A DNA stretch of 64,000 nucleotides from Coccinella septempunctata. Taxonomy: Eukaryota; Arthropoda; Insecta; Coleoptera; Coccinellidae. The position numbers and the translations under genes are program-made. The stretch lies in contig NC_058195.1 in NCBI RefSeq assembly GCF_907165205.1, forward strand, positions 31,268,936 to 31,332,935, read 5' to 3'. The notes beneath the pieces were generated by a model that saw only the letters and a program-made list of their open reading frames with translations, did no database searches and was not told the origin of the DNA. This document shows positions 1 to 9,887 of this stretch, one piece after another; position 1 is the first letter of the stretch; every line of letters starts with the position of its first letter.

Positions 1-173
1 TAGACGAGTTTCTTAAGAAATTGTTAAGCGAACGTTAAAACTGGTGAATAAATTTATGGTAATACCTAATGCTTAATTTTGACCAACTATTGTGCATGTG
101 ATTGTCATGACCTTAATATTCATTAATAATTTTTGTTCAGCATGATATAATTATTTTTTTATGGTTAAATACA

Positions 174-392
174 TGTCCAATGACTGCACGGTAAAAAGAA
201 ACATATTTAGTTATTGGACAGGGTGTCCAATAACTGTAATTGGGAGAACATAGTGAATATAGTATTTCAGTTGTTTCAGTTGAAGAGTACAATACAAGCT
301 ATTAGTGTATATATTTTTTTATGAGATAGGATTCATGTATACAGTTATTGTCCACATGTCCAATGACTACGCGAGAAATGTCCAATGACTGT
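174..392 (+). repeat. 5' subterminal TGTCCAATRACTG motif cluster
   Basis: Direct copies of the motif start at 174, 224, 357 and 379. An inverted copy, TTATTGGACA, at 211-220 forms a palindrome with the copy at 224. Repeated subterminal motifs at the ends of DNA transposons are commonly transposase-binding sites; that role is inferred here. Confidence 0.75.
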
Positions 393-485
393 TTCAAACC
401 AAATTTCTGTAGAATTCATACGCAACTGAAATCAAATTGTGCCTGAATTCAAAGGACGTAATTCTATTTCAGAAAAGCGACAATA

Positions 486-2612
486 ATGTCTAAAAGACAA
501 TATGATGATGCTGCAATGAAAGCAGCATTGTCTGAAATTCGGCAGCATGGCAGCCAGTTACGTGCTACAGCAAAAAAATATGGGGTACCAAAATCAACCT
601 TATCTTTCAAATTGAAAAATGTCGGACACAAAGACACATTCGGTCCCCGTCCTATTCTCAGTGGCGAAGAAGAAAATTTGCTAGCGAAATGGGTTGAAGA
701 GTTAGCAAGAAAAGGATTTCCTAGAAAAAAAGAGGATCTACAGTCTAGTGTACAAGTATTTTTGAATAATAATCCACGTCCTAACCCATTCAAAAACAAC
801 AAACCTGGTGATGGTTGGGTTAAATCTTTTTTGAAACGGCATCCTGAGATTGTGCAAAGAACCAGTGAAGCTGTAACATTTGCCAGTTCATGCGTGAGCG
901 AAAAAGACATACGAAAGTGGTACCACGAAATCTCCCAGTACTTAACAGAAAACGATCTCCAAGCTGTCATTCAAGATCCTTCAAGAGTGTTCAATGGTGA
1001 CGAGACAGGTTTTCAATTATGTCCTAGCACCGGAAAGGTACTAGCCTGCAAAGGAGAAAAAAATGTGTATACTGTAGAACATGGCAGCTCGAAGGAAAAT
1101 ATTACCGTCATGTTTACGTTCTCGGCCAGTGGAAAATCATGTCCACCTATGATTATTTATGGATATAAGAGGATCCCTGAGAAAATTGCATCCAATGTAC
1201 CTACGGGATGGGGAATTGCAAAAAGCGAAAATGGTTGGATGACCTCAGAAGTTTTTTTTGAATACATTGCCAATATTTTCCATCCATATTTAATAAAAGA
1301 GAATATTGTGTTGCCGGTTGTGTTTTTCTTAGACGGTCATAAGACACATCTTACATATGAAGTAAGCAAGTTATGCTCTGAATTGAAAATTGAACTGGTT
1401 GCACTATACCCAAATGCGACTCGAATTTTGCAACCTGCCGATGTAGCTGTTTTTCGTCCAATTAAACTTGCTTGGAAGAAAGCAATTAGGGCTTGGTGTA
1501 ACGAAAATGTTAATGAAGTGGTGACTAAATTGAATTTTGCTTCTATTTTGGAAAACGTGGTGAACACAGCCATAAATCCAGAAACCCTTGTCAATGGTTT
1601 TAGAGTATGTGGACTTTATCCATTCAATGTAGAAAACATTGACTTCTCCAAATGTCTTGGTAAACAAAAGGTTGCTGAATGTAACAATCAAGACCTCACA
1701 GCCCGTTCCACTATCACATATAAACATTTTAAAAACATCGTGGGTGAAGAAAAAATCGGGGAATTTCGAAAATTTGAAGAACTAAGTCTAAGTGAAGAAA
1801 ACCGGAAAGATTTTTGTCTACTGTACAAAATTTGGAAATCTTTTCAAAATTCGAATGAATCTGAAGATCAAAATCAAAGTCAAGTTATAATTACTCAAAA
1901 TCAATCTTATGAAAATACCCAAGAGGTAAACACACCCGAAGAGATACAAGTTGAGAGTAACAGAGAAATCATCAATCAGACCCTGTCCGAAGCAAGCCCT
2001 TCTTTTAAAATTGTTGATAATACAGCATTTGGAAAATATTTAGTTTGGCCAAAAACTCCAGAACGTAAAGGAAAACGTGAAACGGAGCGCTTACCATTTG
2101 CTATAACTTCGGAAAAGTATAAGCAAATGTTCAGAGAAAAAAAAGAAAAAAAGAGAAAAATAGAAGAAGAAAAGGCTGAAAAGAAGAGAATAAGGGAGGA
2201 AAACAAGAAAGGTGGAGGACAAAAAACAAACAAAAAGCGCAAGAATATACCAGAAGCATCAACTTCAAAATGTACTTCAAATGTTTCTGAGATTAACTTG
2301 GATAAAATTCAAACGGCAACTCGCTCTTTATTTGCAGATTCAGATTGCTGCGGTAGTTGCAAACAGCGCGTTCATGCACAAAAGGACTTGGTGTGCGACG
2401 AATGTTCGAAAATATTTCATAAGAAATGTGTACCAAAGAGCCATCAAATACATATACCGGATGATATGGATAATGATTTATATTTATGTCACTTGTGCTA
2501 TCGGGAATCCTACAACAGTTCAGAAGACGAGAACGTTGAAAATTCCGATGAAGACACTGAAGATGTCAATATATTATTGGCAGAATACAAACACTATTAC
2601 AACACTCATTAG
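486..2612 (+). CDS. pogo-like transposase with C-terminal PHD finger
   Basis: The 708-residue open frame is uninterrupted. Residues ~4-45 form a psq/CENP-B-type helix-turn-helix, and ~55-125 a second DNA-binding domain of the CENP-B type. Residues ~165-390 form the DDE_1 nuclease: candidate catalytic acidic residues are D172 (NGDETGF), D283 (FLDGHKTH) and D319 (QPADVAVF), a DD35D spacing typical of pogo. Residues 545-590 are a highly charged Lys/Glu segment that could act in nuclear localisation. The tail holds a C4HC3 PHD finger (C622, C625, C637, C640, H645, C648, C668, C671), a fold that reads histone tails in other proteins, followed by an acidic end. AATAAA signals lie at 2650 and 2659. 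The ATG at 486 is the first in frame and begins the HTH directly. The intact frame suggests a recent insertion, or a potentially active or domesticated copy. Confidence 0.88.
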   Translation: MSKRQYDDAAMKAALSEIRQHGSQLRATAKKYGVPKSTLSFKLKNVGHKDTFGPRPILSGEEENLLAKWVEELARKGFPRKKEDLQSSVQVFLNNNPRPNPFKNNKPGDGWVKSFLKRHPEIVQRTSEAVTFASSCVSEKDIRKWYHEISQYLTENDLQAVIQDPSRVFNGDETGFQLCPSTGKVLACKGEKNVYTVEHGSSKENITVMFTFSASGKSCPPMIIYGYKRIPEKIASNVPTGWGIAKSENGWMTSEVFFEYIANIFHPYLIKENIVLPVVFFLDGHKTHLTYEVSKLCSELKIELVALYPNATRILQPADVAVFRPIKLAWKKAIRAWCNENVNEVVTKLNFASILENVVNTAINPETLVNGFRVCGLYPFNVENIDFSKCLGKQKVAECNNQDLTARSTITYKHFKNIVGEEKIGEFRKFEELSLSEENRKDFCLLYKIWKSFQNSNESEDQNQSQVIITQNQSYENTQEVNTPEEIQVESNREIINQTLSEASPSFKIVDNTAFGKYLVWPKTPERKGKRETERLPFAITSEKYKQMFREKKEKKRKIEEEKAEKKRIREENKKGGGQKTNKKRKNIPEASTSKCTSNVSEINLDKIQTATRSLFADSDCCGSCKQRVHAQKDLVCDECSKIFHKKCVPKSHQIHIPDDMDNDLYLCHLCYRESYNSSEDENVENSDEDTEDVNILLAEYKHYYNTH

Positions 2613-2649
2613 AATTTTAGTTAGTTTTCATTTATAGTTGTATTACATT

Positions 2650-2668
2650 AATAAAAATAAATAAAATA
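2650..2668 (+). terminator. poly(A) signals of the pogo-like transposase
   Basis: Two overlapping AATAAA-type hexamers occur 38 and 47 bases after the transposase stop codon. This is the usual position for a cleavage and polyadenylation signal. Confidence 0.55.
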
Positions 2669-2673
2669 CATAT

Positions 2674-2918
2674 TGTCCAATGACTGTACAACTCTCGTCC
2701 CATAACTGTATAATATGTCCAATAACTATATTTTTCGCCCACTTGTTCATTGAAATGTGATAAAAATTAAATACCTTCTATTTTGTTCATAATTACACAA
2801 ATAACCTTTAAATCATACATTCTAGTATCGTTTTAAATCATTATATCATAGATTATCCCCAAATTTAGGCAGTTTTCATAACTTTACTAACGAAATTTTC
2901 TTAAGTGTCCAATGACTA
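2674..2918 (+). repeat. 3' subterminal TGTCCAATRACTG motif cluster
   Basis: Motif copies start at 2674, 2715 and 2906, with a diverged one (CGTCCCATAACTG) at 2696. They mirror the cluster at the other end of the element. The last copy lies 12 bases inside the inferred 3' end. Confidence 0.75.
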
Positions 2919-2932
2919 TGTCGTTCACCCTA

Positions 2933-3445
2933 CTAGCTGACCCGGCAAACCTTGTTTTGCCATTTAAATTATTTCAAGGGTAGATAATAATAACTAACTC
3001 ATCGTGATTGTGTGACAATGTGGCATACGAAAACCTATAAGTACTCTATGATTGCTCGATTGGTCGTAAGAAAAAGGAATGCCTTTTTTTCTGTTCTGTA
3101 CAATTTTTTTTCAGAATATTTAGTTATATAAACCTTGCCCTAACAATAATAAACACAACAAATAAAGAATTGTCCAATTTGGTGCGATCGTTTGAACAAT
3201 AAAGCATTTTGAAGTAAATCATAGACCCTCTTTTATTATTATATATAGACTAGCTAACCCGGCAAACCTAGTTTTGCCATTTAAATTATTTCTAGGGTAG
3301 ATAATAATAACTAACTCATCGTGATTGTGTGACAATGTGGCATATGAAAACCTATAAGTACTCTATGATTGCTCGATTGGTCGTAAGAAAAAGGAATGCC
3401 TTTTTTTCTGTACTCTACAATTTTTTTTGGGAATAATTTGTTATA
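2933..3445 (+). repeat. Tandem pair of ~318-bp dispersed repeats, unit 1
   Basis: The first copy runs from TAGCTGACCCGGC at 2934 to about 3250. The second starts TAGCTAACCCGGC at 3251 and is interrupted at the TA of 3444-3445 by the long-arm element, resuming at 5047-5132. Both contain the same body and end in TATATAGACTAG or TATATAGATTA. The family is not assigned; it has no coding capacity. Confidence 0.75.
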
Positions 3446-5046
3446 CAGGGTGTCCCGTAAAGACCACGTCAAACGAAAACGAAAAGTAGATCAGAATGTG
3501 CTCTAACTGATGTGAAAAAATCGTTCATATGAAAGTTTCACAGTTTTCGAGATATTTGATGTTTTATGAAAATGTCGAATTTTTTCACTTAAAATGCTTT
3601 CTCTCTTGCGGAAGCTACAATTAAATACTTTTCGAATCAGTTTTTTTTCCGTAAATTTTGTTGAATGATTACCTCAATTCATGCAATGAAAAATACCACA
3701 AAATATTATACAGGGATTCTGAAAAAAAAAATTAAAATTCATGTTCTGAAGGAAGTGTTTTTTTGTGCTGAATTCTATCTGACGTGGTATAAAAAAAAGA
3801 CACTAGACCTTTTCTGCATATTACGTTGAAAAGTTGCCCATTTTGTGAGGATTCCGAAAAGGTAAAATACGGGTGATAACCTTCGTCACGAAAAAAGATA
3901 TTTGAATGTTCATCGAGAATGGAGCATTTCTGTGAAAAACTGATTTTGTCACCTTTTCCACAAATTCTTTCATTTTGCAGATTCTGCTGTAACATATTGA
4001 ATGATTCGCTTGAAAAATATCAGTTAGTCCCTAAATTACTTATAAAATGAAATTATTCTGTTTTTTTCTTTAATTGCAATGATATAATAATAATAACGCA
4101 CAGGACCTTCAACATCAACAAATCTATTGTGAAGAAACTTCATAAAAATATCAATAATAAAAATTCAGGATTCTTATGAGAGCAAATGCTCAAAATGACC
4201 ACCCCCTTCGCTAATACATGCCCATCATCTATTGAGAAATACCTTTTTTAAAACCATACAAACTTCTCCCCGCTATTTTGGCTGCTGAAATACGAATGCG
4301 GTGTGCTTCATCTCTTATGGGATTCGAATAAATTTCCTTTTTTCAAAAAACCCCAGTAAAAAATTCCAGAGGATTTAAGTCTTAATCGCATCACATCATA
4401 TCGATGTTCGAGAGTTCTTTAGGCAAAGAAAAAGAAATAATAAAACTCATTCAGTGAATTAGCATCTTAATAACATTTTGTTGATTTGTTGATTGATTAT
4501 TTTCAGCAGGAAGTGCAAAATTAAAGTATTTATGGAAAAGGTGAGAAAAGCAGTTTTTCATAGAAATGTTCCATTCTCGATAAACATTCAAATATCTTTT
4601 TTCGTGACGAAGGTTATCACCTGTATTTTACCTTTTCGGAATCCTCACAGAATAGGCAACATTTCAACGTAATATGCAGAAAAGGTCTAGTGTCTTTTTT
4701 TTATACCACGTCAGATAGAATTCAGCACAAAAAAACACTTCCTTCAGAACATGAATTTCAATTTTTTTTTCCAGAATCCCTGTATAATATTTCGTGGTAT
4801 TTTTCATTGCATGAATTGGAGTAATCATTCAACAAAATTTACGGAAAAAAACTGATACGAAAAGTATTTAATTGTAGCTTCCGCAAGAGAGAAAGCAGTT
4901 TAAGTGAAAAAATTCAACATTTTCATAAAACATCAAATATCTCGAATACTGTGAGACTTTCATATGAACGATTTTTTCACATCAGGTAGAGTACATTCTG
5001 ATCTACTTTCCGTTTTAGTTTGACGTGGTCTTTACGGGACACCCTG
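3446..5046. mobile_element. 1.6 kb inverted-repeat DNA transposon (CAGGGTGTCCCG ends), unit 1
   Basis: The element begins CAGGGTGTCCCGTAAAG and ends with its reverse complement, with TA on both sides (3444-3445 and 5047-5048), as for Tc1/mariner-type insertion. The inverted repeats are very long: about 3446-3990 pairs with 4504-5046 with scattered mismatches, so nearly 1.1 kb can fold on itself. The ~510-bp middle holds a decayed transposase C-terminus on the minus strand. The 87-codon frame inside the left arm is a by-product of the arms and is not called as a gene. Confidence 0.85.
4174..4395 (-). pseudogene. Remnant of a Tc1/mariner-type transposase C-terminus
   Basis: Reading the minus strand in two frames gives pieces recognisable from insect Tc1/mariner transposases: LNPLEFF, a PIRDEAH segment and a terminal GGGHFEHLLS before a stop. 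In-frame stops and a frameshift break it, and unit 1 also lacks the 12 bp that encode most of DSPD. Units 2, 4, 5 and 7 keep DSPDLNPLEFF (for example 14349-14578). This ties the long-arm element to an autonomous Tc1/mariner-like parent. Confidence 0.65.
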
Positions 5047-5132
5047 TATAAACCTTGCCCTTACAATAATAAACACAACAAATAAAGCATTTTGAAGTAA
5101 ACCATAGATCCTCTTTTATTAATATATAGATT

Positions 5133-5402
5133 ATCTTTTAGTCTATGTTTTTTTTTTCATTCACTGCTAATTTAGGCTTTTTTCAATCGTTCATTCCGGG
5201 GAAATTCTGCTCAATAAAACTGAGGAAATATATTATAAAGTCTGTTTATTAAAATATAGTATATATTTACATAACATCATAAATATAATTATAATTTTTC
5301 AGATTTACAATACATTACTCATAAAATAACAAAAAACAATTTTAGTCGATCCTTTTCGCTAATATGTACAAATTTATTATTCTATAGTTCAATTTATACA
5401 CC
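5133..5402 (-). terminator. USP10-1 3' untranslated region and poly(A) signals
   Basis: Downstream of the USP10 stop (minus strand), AATAAA occurs at 5373-5378 and again at 5245-5250. Either could end the transcript. The rest is AT-rich with no open frame. The same arrangement recurs in every unit. Confidence 0.55.
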
Positions 5403-8400
5403 TTAAACTATATCACCTCTTTTATAAAATAAAAGATAAGGAACTCTGTCTCCATGCGGTTTCAAAACACTTTCCACTGACACTGACCTCACTTTTGCAT
5501 CGTCAAACCTCAACCAAGTATGATGTCCAGAATGGAACGCGTCCGCCACATAGTGTCCCTTGCTGGCCTCTTTACCTTCATGGTAAACGACAGCGAAAAG
5601 CTTGTACTGTTTCTCTGAAGAACTGCTAGGTTTTCCCGACAGGATCTTGGAATCAACCTGGAGGTCGATGGGGAACTCCACCTTCTTCATAATCTTCGTG
5701 CAACCGTTCCCATTGTAACGGAAACATTGCAGATGGAGGACAAGAACAGCCGGCAGTTTCTCGATCAGCACCTGCTGCCACGCTTCCACCTTTTGATTCG
5801 TCTTGGCCGAAGTTATTCCTTCAAGTTGATTCTTTATCGTCAGCTGTTCCAGGGCTTCCGTGATGGTTTTGGCCGTCCTGATGTTCAGCTGAAGAGTCAG
5901 GAACGGCTGTATGTTTTCTGTGGATTCATCTCCCGTTTTGTGGATCTTTGAGCACAAGAGTCCGCCGAATATGTCGCTGATTGGAGTTTTGTCGAATTGA
6001 ACCTTTCTCGTGATGTTACGCTTGTTCTTTGGTCCCATTTGTTTCCAGTCTTCGGAGTCGTGATTCATTTCTATTTTGTTCTCAGTTTTGCAGGATTCGA
6101 TTATCTGAAAGGACAAAAAAAGTTGTGAGATACGACAAGCAATAATATTTTGAATGTTATAATGTGAACTTATGCCAAACACCACGTACATTCGAATAAT
6201 AAAAGAAGAGAAGGAAATACTTGACTAAGTTTCACAATTTTAATTGAACTATTTGTTGCCATTAAAAAATATTGATCTTAAATTCATCATTTTCATTTTC
6301 AAAATTCAATTCAGCATTCATTTAAACTGCAATTTAATTGTGAGGAGTTTTAAAAGACTATAGTTTGTATTTCTTAAATATTCAGATTAAAAGAGTGAAT
6401 GAATCGATGTCGATAGAAGAGGATGTATTGATATCTAGTTAGCATAGACCAGTTCCATGCATAAAAAATTATTGCGTTACCATAGCAACGAACAAAATAA
6501 CTCATCAGAAGTGTCAGTGTGAAGTTTGAAGTCAAAAAAGTAAACCAGAGTTACGCAATAAATCAAAAGAAAGAAGATGTCCACCGAAATTGTGAAAATC
6601 GAAAAATTTGAGTATCGAGCCATCGTCAAGTACGTGTATTTAAAATGGTTACGGGGTAAGCAGATTTACGAAGATATGCTTAATATCCTTGATGATCAAT
6701 GTCCTCCGTATGCGACCGTGAAAAATTGGACTGCAAGCTTCAAAAGAGGTAAATTTTCCATTGAAGATGATGACCGATCGGGAAAGACAGTTTATGTGTG
6801 AGTCTCCGAGAATATCGATGCAGTTCATGACATGATTTTATCAGACCGTCGAATTAGGCTAAAACGGATATCTGAAGCACTGAATATTTCATGCGAACGC
6901 GTTCATCATATAGTTTACGTCAATTTGGACGTGAGAAAAATTGCTGCAAAATGGATCCCCAAATGTTTGAATGTTGACCTAAAGCGTGCGAGGGTAAAAG
7001 CATCGCGTTCGATCTGTGCTCGATTTGAAAACGATGTAGACTTCTTAAACATAATTGTTACTATGGATGAGATTTGGGTACATTTCTACGATCCAGAAAC
7101 GAAGCAAAAATCGATGAAATGGCAAAACTCTGGTACTTCAAGACCCAAAATCGTCCAAAAATCGGCAAGAAAAGTTCTTGTTTCAGTTTTTTGGGATTGG
7201 CATGGAGTAACCATGATTGATTTTTTGGATAAGGGTAGAACTATAACCGGAGATTACTATTAGACATTTCTGACCATTCTACGGGAAAAAATTGAGGAGA
7301 AAAAACCCGGAAAGCTATCCAAAGGTGTTTTGTTTTTGCAGGACAACGTCCCTGCACACAAATCTAATGTTGCCATGAAAAAAATCCGTGATCAAGAGTT
7401 TGAATTACTAGAACACCCCCTTTATTCACCACATTTGGCTCCATCCGACTATCATCTCTTTCCTCAACAGAAAGAACGTTTTAAAGGTCGTAAATTTTCT
7501 TTCAACGAGGAGGTTATAAAAGCTGTGGAGTTCTGGTTTTGAGAGCAAGAAGAAACATCTTTTTGAAAGGTCTAGAGACGTTGCAGGTTCTTTGTAATAA
7601 ATGCATATCCAATTAAGAGGAGAGTATGTTGATTAATAAAATATTTTGACATTGAAATTTTGTTTGGTTTTATAGTAGACTAAGAATTTTTCAATATATC
7701 CTCGTATGTACCAATAAGAAGAATTTAAGATGAATATTTTTCAATGGTAAAGATCTATTCTGCAGATTGAATCAACAACTGGTTTCTCTAATCTCTGTAT
7801 AACTCCCAACCACTTCGTAGATTTCTATCATGTAAAATTTGTACATAAAGGTGATAAAGGTAAACGTTTAGATCTTTGAAAATTCCTAGAAATATCCTCA
7901 GCCAAAAAACAAAGTATACCAATTGTAAACGATCAATTAAATTTCCGCCTATCTCCGATTTCAACATGAGTTTAATGATATGAAACCGGAAACACGCGTA
8001 TCAACAAATATCTTAATTAAAAATTGCGAAACCGAGTCAAGTGTTCTCGTTCATCATGTTTAACCAAGAGTCATGCGATTAATCAATAATTTCGACTACT
8101 TACATTCATCATTTCGTCCTTCAGTCCGTTCAGCAGTAGACCCAAAAATTCCTCAGCGTCCTCTTGACGTCCCTCGACAAGAAACGAGTCGCTTCTGGTA
8201 TCATTCAGGATGGTGTAGATCGAAGAGGCTTCGATCGAGTCGCCGCAGGAGAAGTCGAAACTCCCCTGTTTCTTCTTGTTCCTTTTCGATATACGGTTTA
8301 GGTAGGAATCGGGCAGCTTCTCGAAATTATTGATGAATTTGCACCTGGAAGATTTCAAATTGATTTAGATGCTGTCAAAGCGAAGGATTGTTATAAAACT

Positions 8401-9769
8401 TACATGTTCTTTATGATGGGTGGTAGGCCGTGTCCATTCTCCGTCAAATTCTTCGAAAGTCCTATCAGCAGATTGCATAAAGGTGGGCAGGCCAGCAAAG
8501 CTTGTAAAATCGAATTGATGTAGCAATAATTGCTCCTATTGATTAAGCCTCTTGGTTGTAGATTAGCACTTTTTCCATCAATTTCGAAGTTCGATAGAAA
8601 TTCTGGAAATAAAATGAAATGTTGAGTAACAAATATATAAAAAGTTTATTGATATCACAACAAAAATAATTGATTCTTCAACTCAAACAACTGACTATGT
8701 AAAACCTAAACGTTTTTCTACTCAAAAAATTTAATCAAAGTCTCTTCAACAACTAACCTGCTAGTCTGTGAGTGGCTGGATCAATAGTTCTGCTTTTTTC
8801 AACAGTGTCCAACGATTTAACTTTCTCATCACTGCGTTCAGTCACTAACTCTCCATTTGTCGTGGGTTCCTCCTTCTTGAAGAGACTCGTCCATGATTTC
8901 TTCGCCCATACGTTTACAGGTTCATTAACATCTGATTTGACTCCATTTTTTTTCACATCACACGTCTGGACCTTCACAGGCTTATTCTTCATTTCTTCAG
9001 TCTTGTTCGAGGATGTTGCCACAATATTTTCAACTTTAACAGGCATCACTTCGGTATTACTTTCGATCAGGTTCGATATTGGGGCACTCGGTGAATTGCG
9101 AAGTTCTTCCGCAATTTCATTGGAGGGAACTGTTTCTTTGTCAGCCGTTGTAGAAACTTGTGTGGGAATGAAATGATCCGTCTTAGAAGTGGGTGTATCA
9201 ACAGATATAGCATTGTCGTATGAGATCAGTGTTTCTTCATCAACGTCTGATGGCTTCTTACATTCGACTGCTGCATTTGGTTTTCTGTGTAATTTTTCTG
9301 AAAATAAGTCGATTATTAAATTTCTAGTTACAACAAATCTTTCTTGGACTACATTTGCAAGGATATTATTATTGAAAAATACATCACAATACTCACTTTG
9401 GGGAGATTTCTTCTTGAGAGTCCAAGGCAAGGAGATTCTTTGAGGGGTATCGGACAGACAAGAATTTATGTGACGAATCTCGTCCACTTCCAACCCTGTT
9501 ATATCTAAAAACTGCATATTCTGAAAATAAAATTAATATTAATGTCATTTCAGATATTGAAGTTGATATAATGTTATATTCAAAGTGCTGAAAATATCTT
9601 TGAACTTCTAGAGATACTACCATATAGGTACATGATCATTTTCAAATAAAAAAATAACACATACCTGTTTGAAACAGAAAATCTGAACAACAAACAAATT
9701 ATTGAATAGCAACCAACTGACTAGAGATAAAAAAAAAGAATTACTTACATCCATAACTTGAAAATTCAT
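5403..9769 (-). CDS. Usp10: Ubiquitin carboxyl-terminal hydrolase 10, copy 1
   Basis: Exons, in minus-strand order: 9749-9769, 9665-9682, 8758-9520, 8404-8602, 8104-8344, 5403-6104. All introns are GT-AG; phases fit and give 647 residues. USP10 is a cysteine protease that removes ubiquitin from substrate proteins. The USP domain starts with LQPRGLINRSNYCYINS (nucleophile Cys294), followed by GRQEDAEEFLG (~393-402), the QMGPKNKRNITRK and TPISDIFGG segments, LPAVLVLHL, and the His box SKGHY (His598) with FDD (Asp615). These closely match animal USP10. The N-terminal ~270 residues are low complexity except SWTSLF (222-227), also seen in USP10 relatives; no FGDF G3BP-binding motif is visible. Met6 (ATGG context) could be the real start. 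Intron 5 (2.0 kb) contains a mariner. Copy 1 has Gly315, like copy 7. I see no damage. Confidence 0.92.
6416..7704 (+). mobile_element. mariner transposon in USP10 intron 5, unit 1 (1289 bp)
   Basis: It is flanked by TA (6414-6415 and 7705-7706). The ends are related inverted repeats: GAGGATGTATTGATATC on the left, and GAGGATATATTGAAAAA on the opposite strand at the right. Length is typical for mariner. It lies antisense to USP10. Confidence 0.85.
6577..7560 (+). pseudogene. mariner transposase, inactivated, unit 1
   Basis: One continuous frame reads through an N-terminal helix-turn-helix region and a catalytic domain with MDEIW, LQDN and APSDYH, giving the mariner DD34D signature. It is interrupted by stops at 6799-6801 (TGA), 7261-7263 (TAG) and 7540-7542 (TGA), then by a one-base frameshift near 7561. 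The usual WVPHEL motif is WIPKCL here, and YSPDLAP is YSPHLAP in this copy only. The same stops occur in the other units, so the element was dead before amplification. Confidence 0.85.
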
Positions 9770-9887
9770 CAATCATCAATCACAACACTGTAATATCACC
9801 TTAAAGTTCGTTTATAATATTCGAAAACTTGCGAGTATTCAAACAGTCTAAACAATCTTAACACCATTAAGGTTAACTCAACTGACT
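9770..9887 (-). other. USP10-1 5' leader with upstream ORF
   Basis: If transcription starts at the TCAGT initiator, the leader is about 118 nt. It holds a 23-codon upstream ORF (9867 down to 9796). A second, out-of-frame ATG sits 7 bases before the assigned start because a 7-bp unit (ATTGATG) is repeated. The same leader is in all intact copies except copy 3, which lost one 7-bp repeat. Confidence 0.5.

Larger units (their letters stand above)
1..2930 (+). mobile_element. pogo/Tigger-like DNA transposon, 5' tip outside window
   Basis: This is a Tc1/mariner-superfamily (pogo group) element: one intact transposase gene flanked on both sides by copies of a subterminal motif, TGTCCAATRACTR. The 3' end appears to be the CACCC at 2926-2930, followed by a TA that would be the target duplication. 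The stretch at 12-25 (CTTAAGAAATTG) matches the reverse complement of 2894-2906, so the missing 5' inverted-repeat tip should lie within a few tens of bases left of position 1. The element abuts the USP10 array exactly at the unit edge. Family assignment rests on the transposase; the ends are inferred. Confidence 0.8.
6259..7747. repeat. Inverted-repeat pair enclosing the mariner, unit 1
   Basis: The segment 6259-6285 and the reverse complement of 7721-7747 match with a few differences. In units 6 and 7 the same pair is longer (about 42 bp; 60409-60450 with 61898-61938) because the left-pointing units lack ~20 bp of one arm. It looks like an older foldback or miniature element into which the mariner inserted. 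Confidence 0.6.

Noticed and set aside
3732..3995. 87-codon frame in the long-arm element
   Set aside because: It lies in the inverted arm and has no recognisable domain. The opposite arm carries the same sequence in reverse, as expected for non-coding terminal repeats.
8772..9176. 134-codon frame antisense to USP10 exon 3
   Set aside because: It is a shadow of the real coding exon with low-complexity composition. It is broken in unit 3 by a single change (a TGA near 29588) that leaves USP10 intact.
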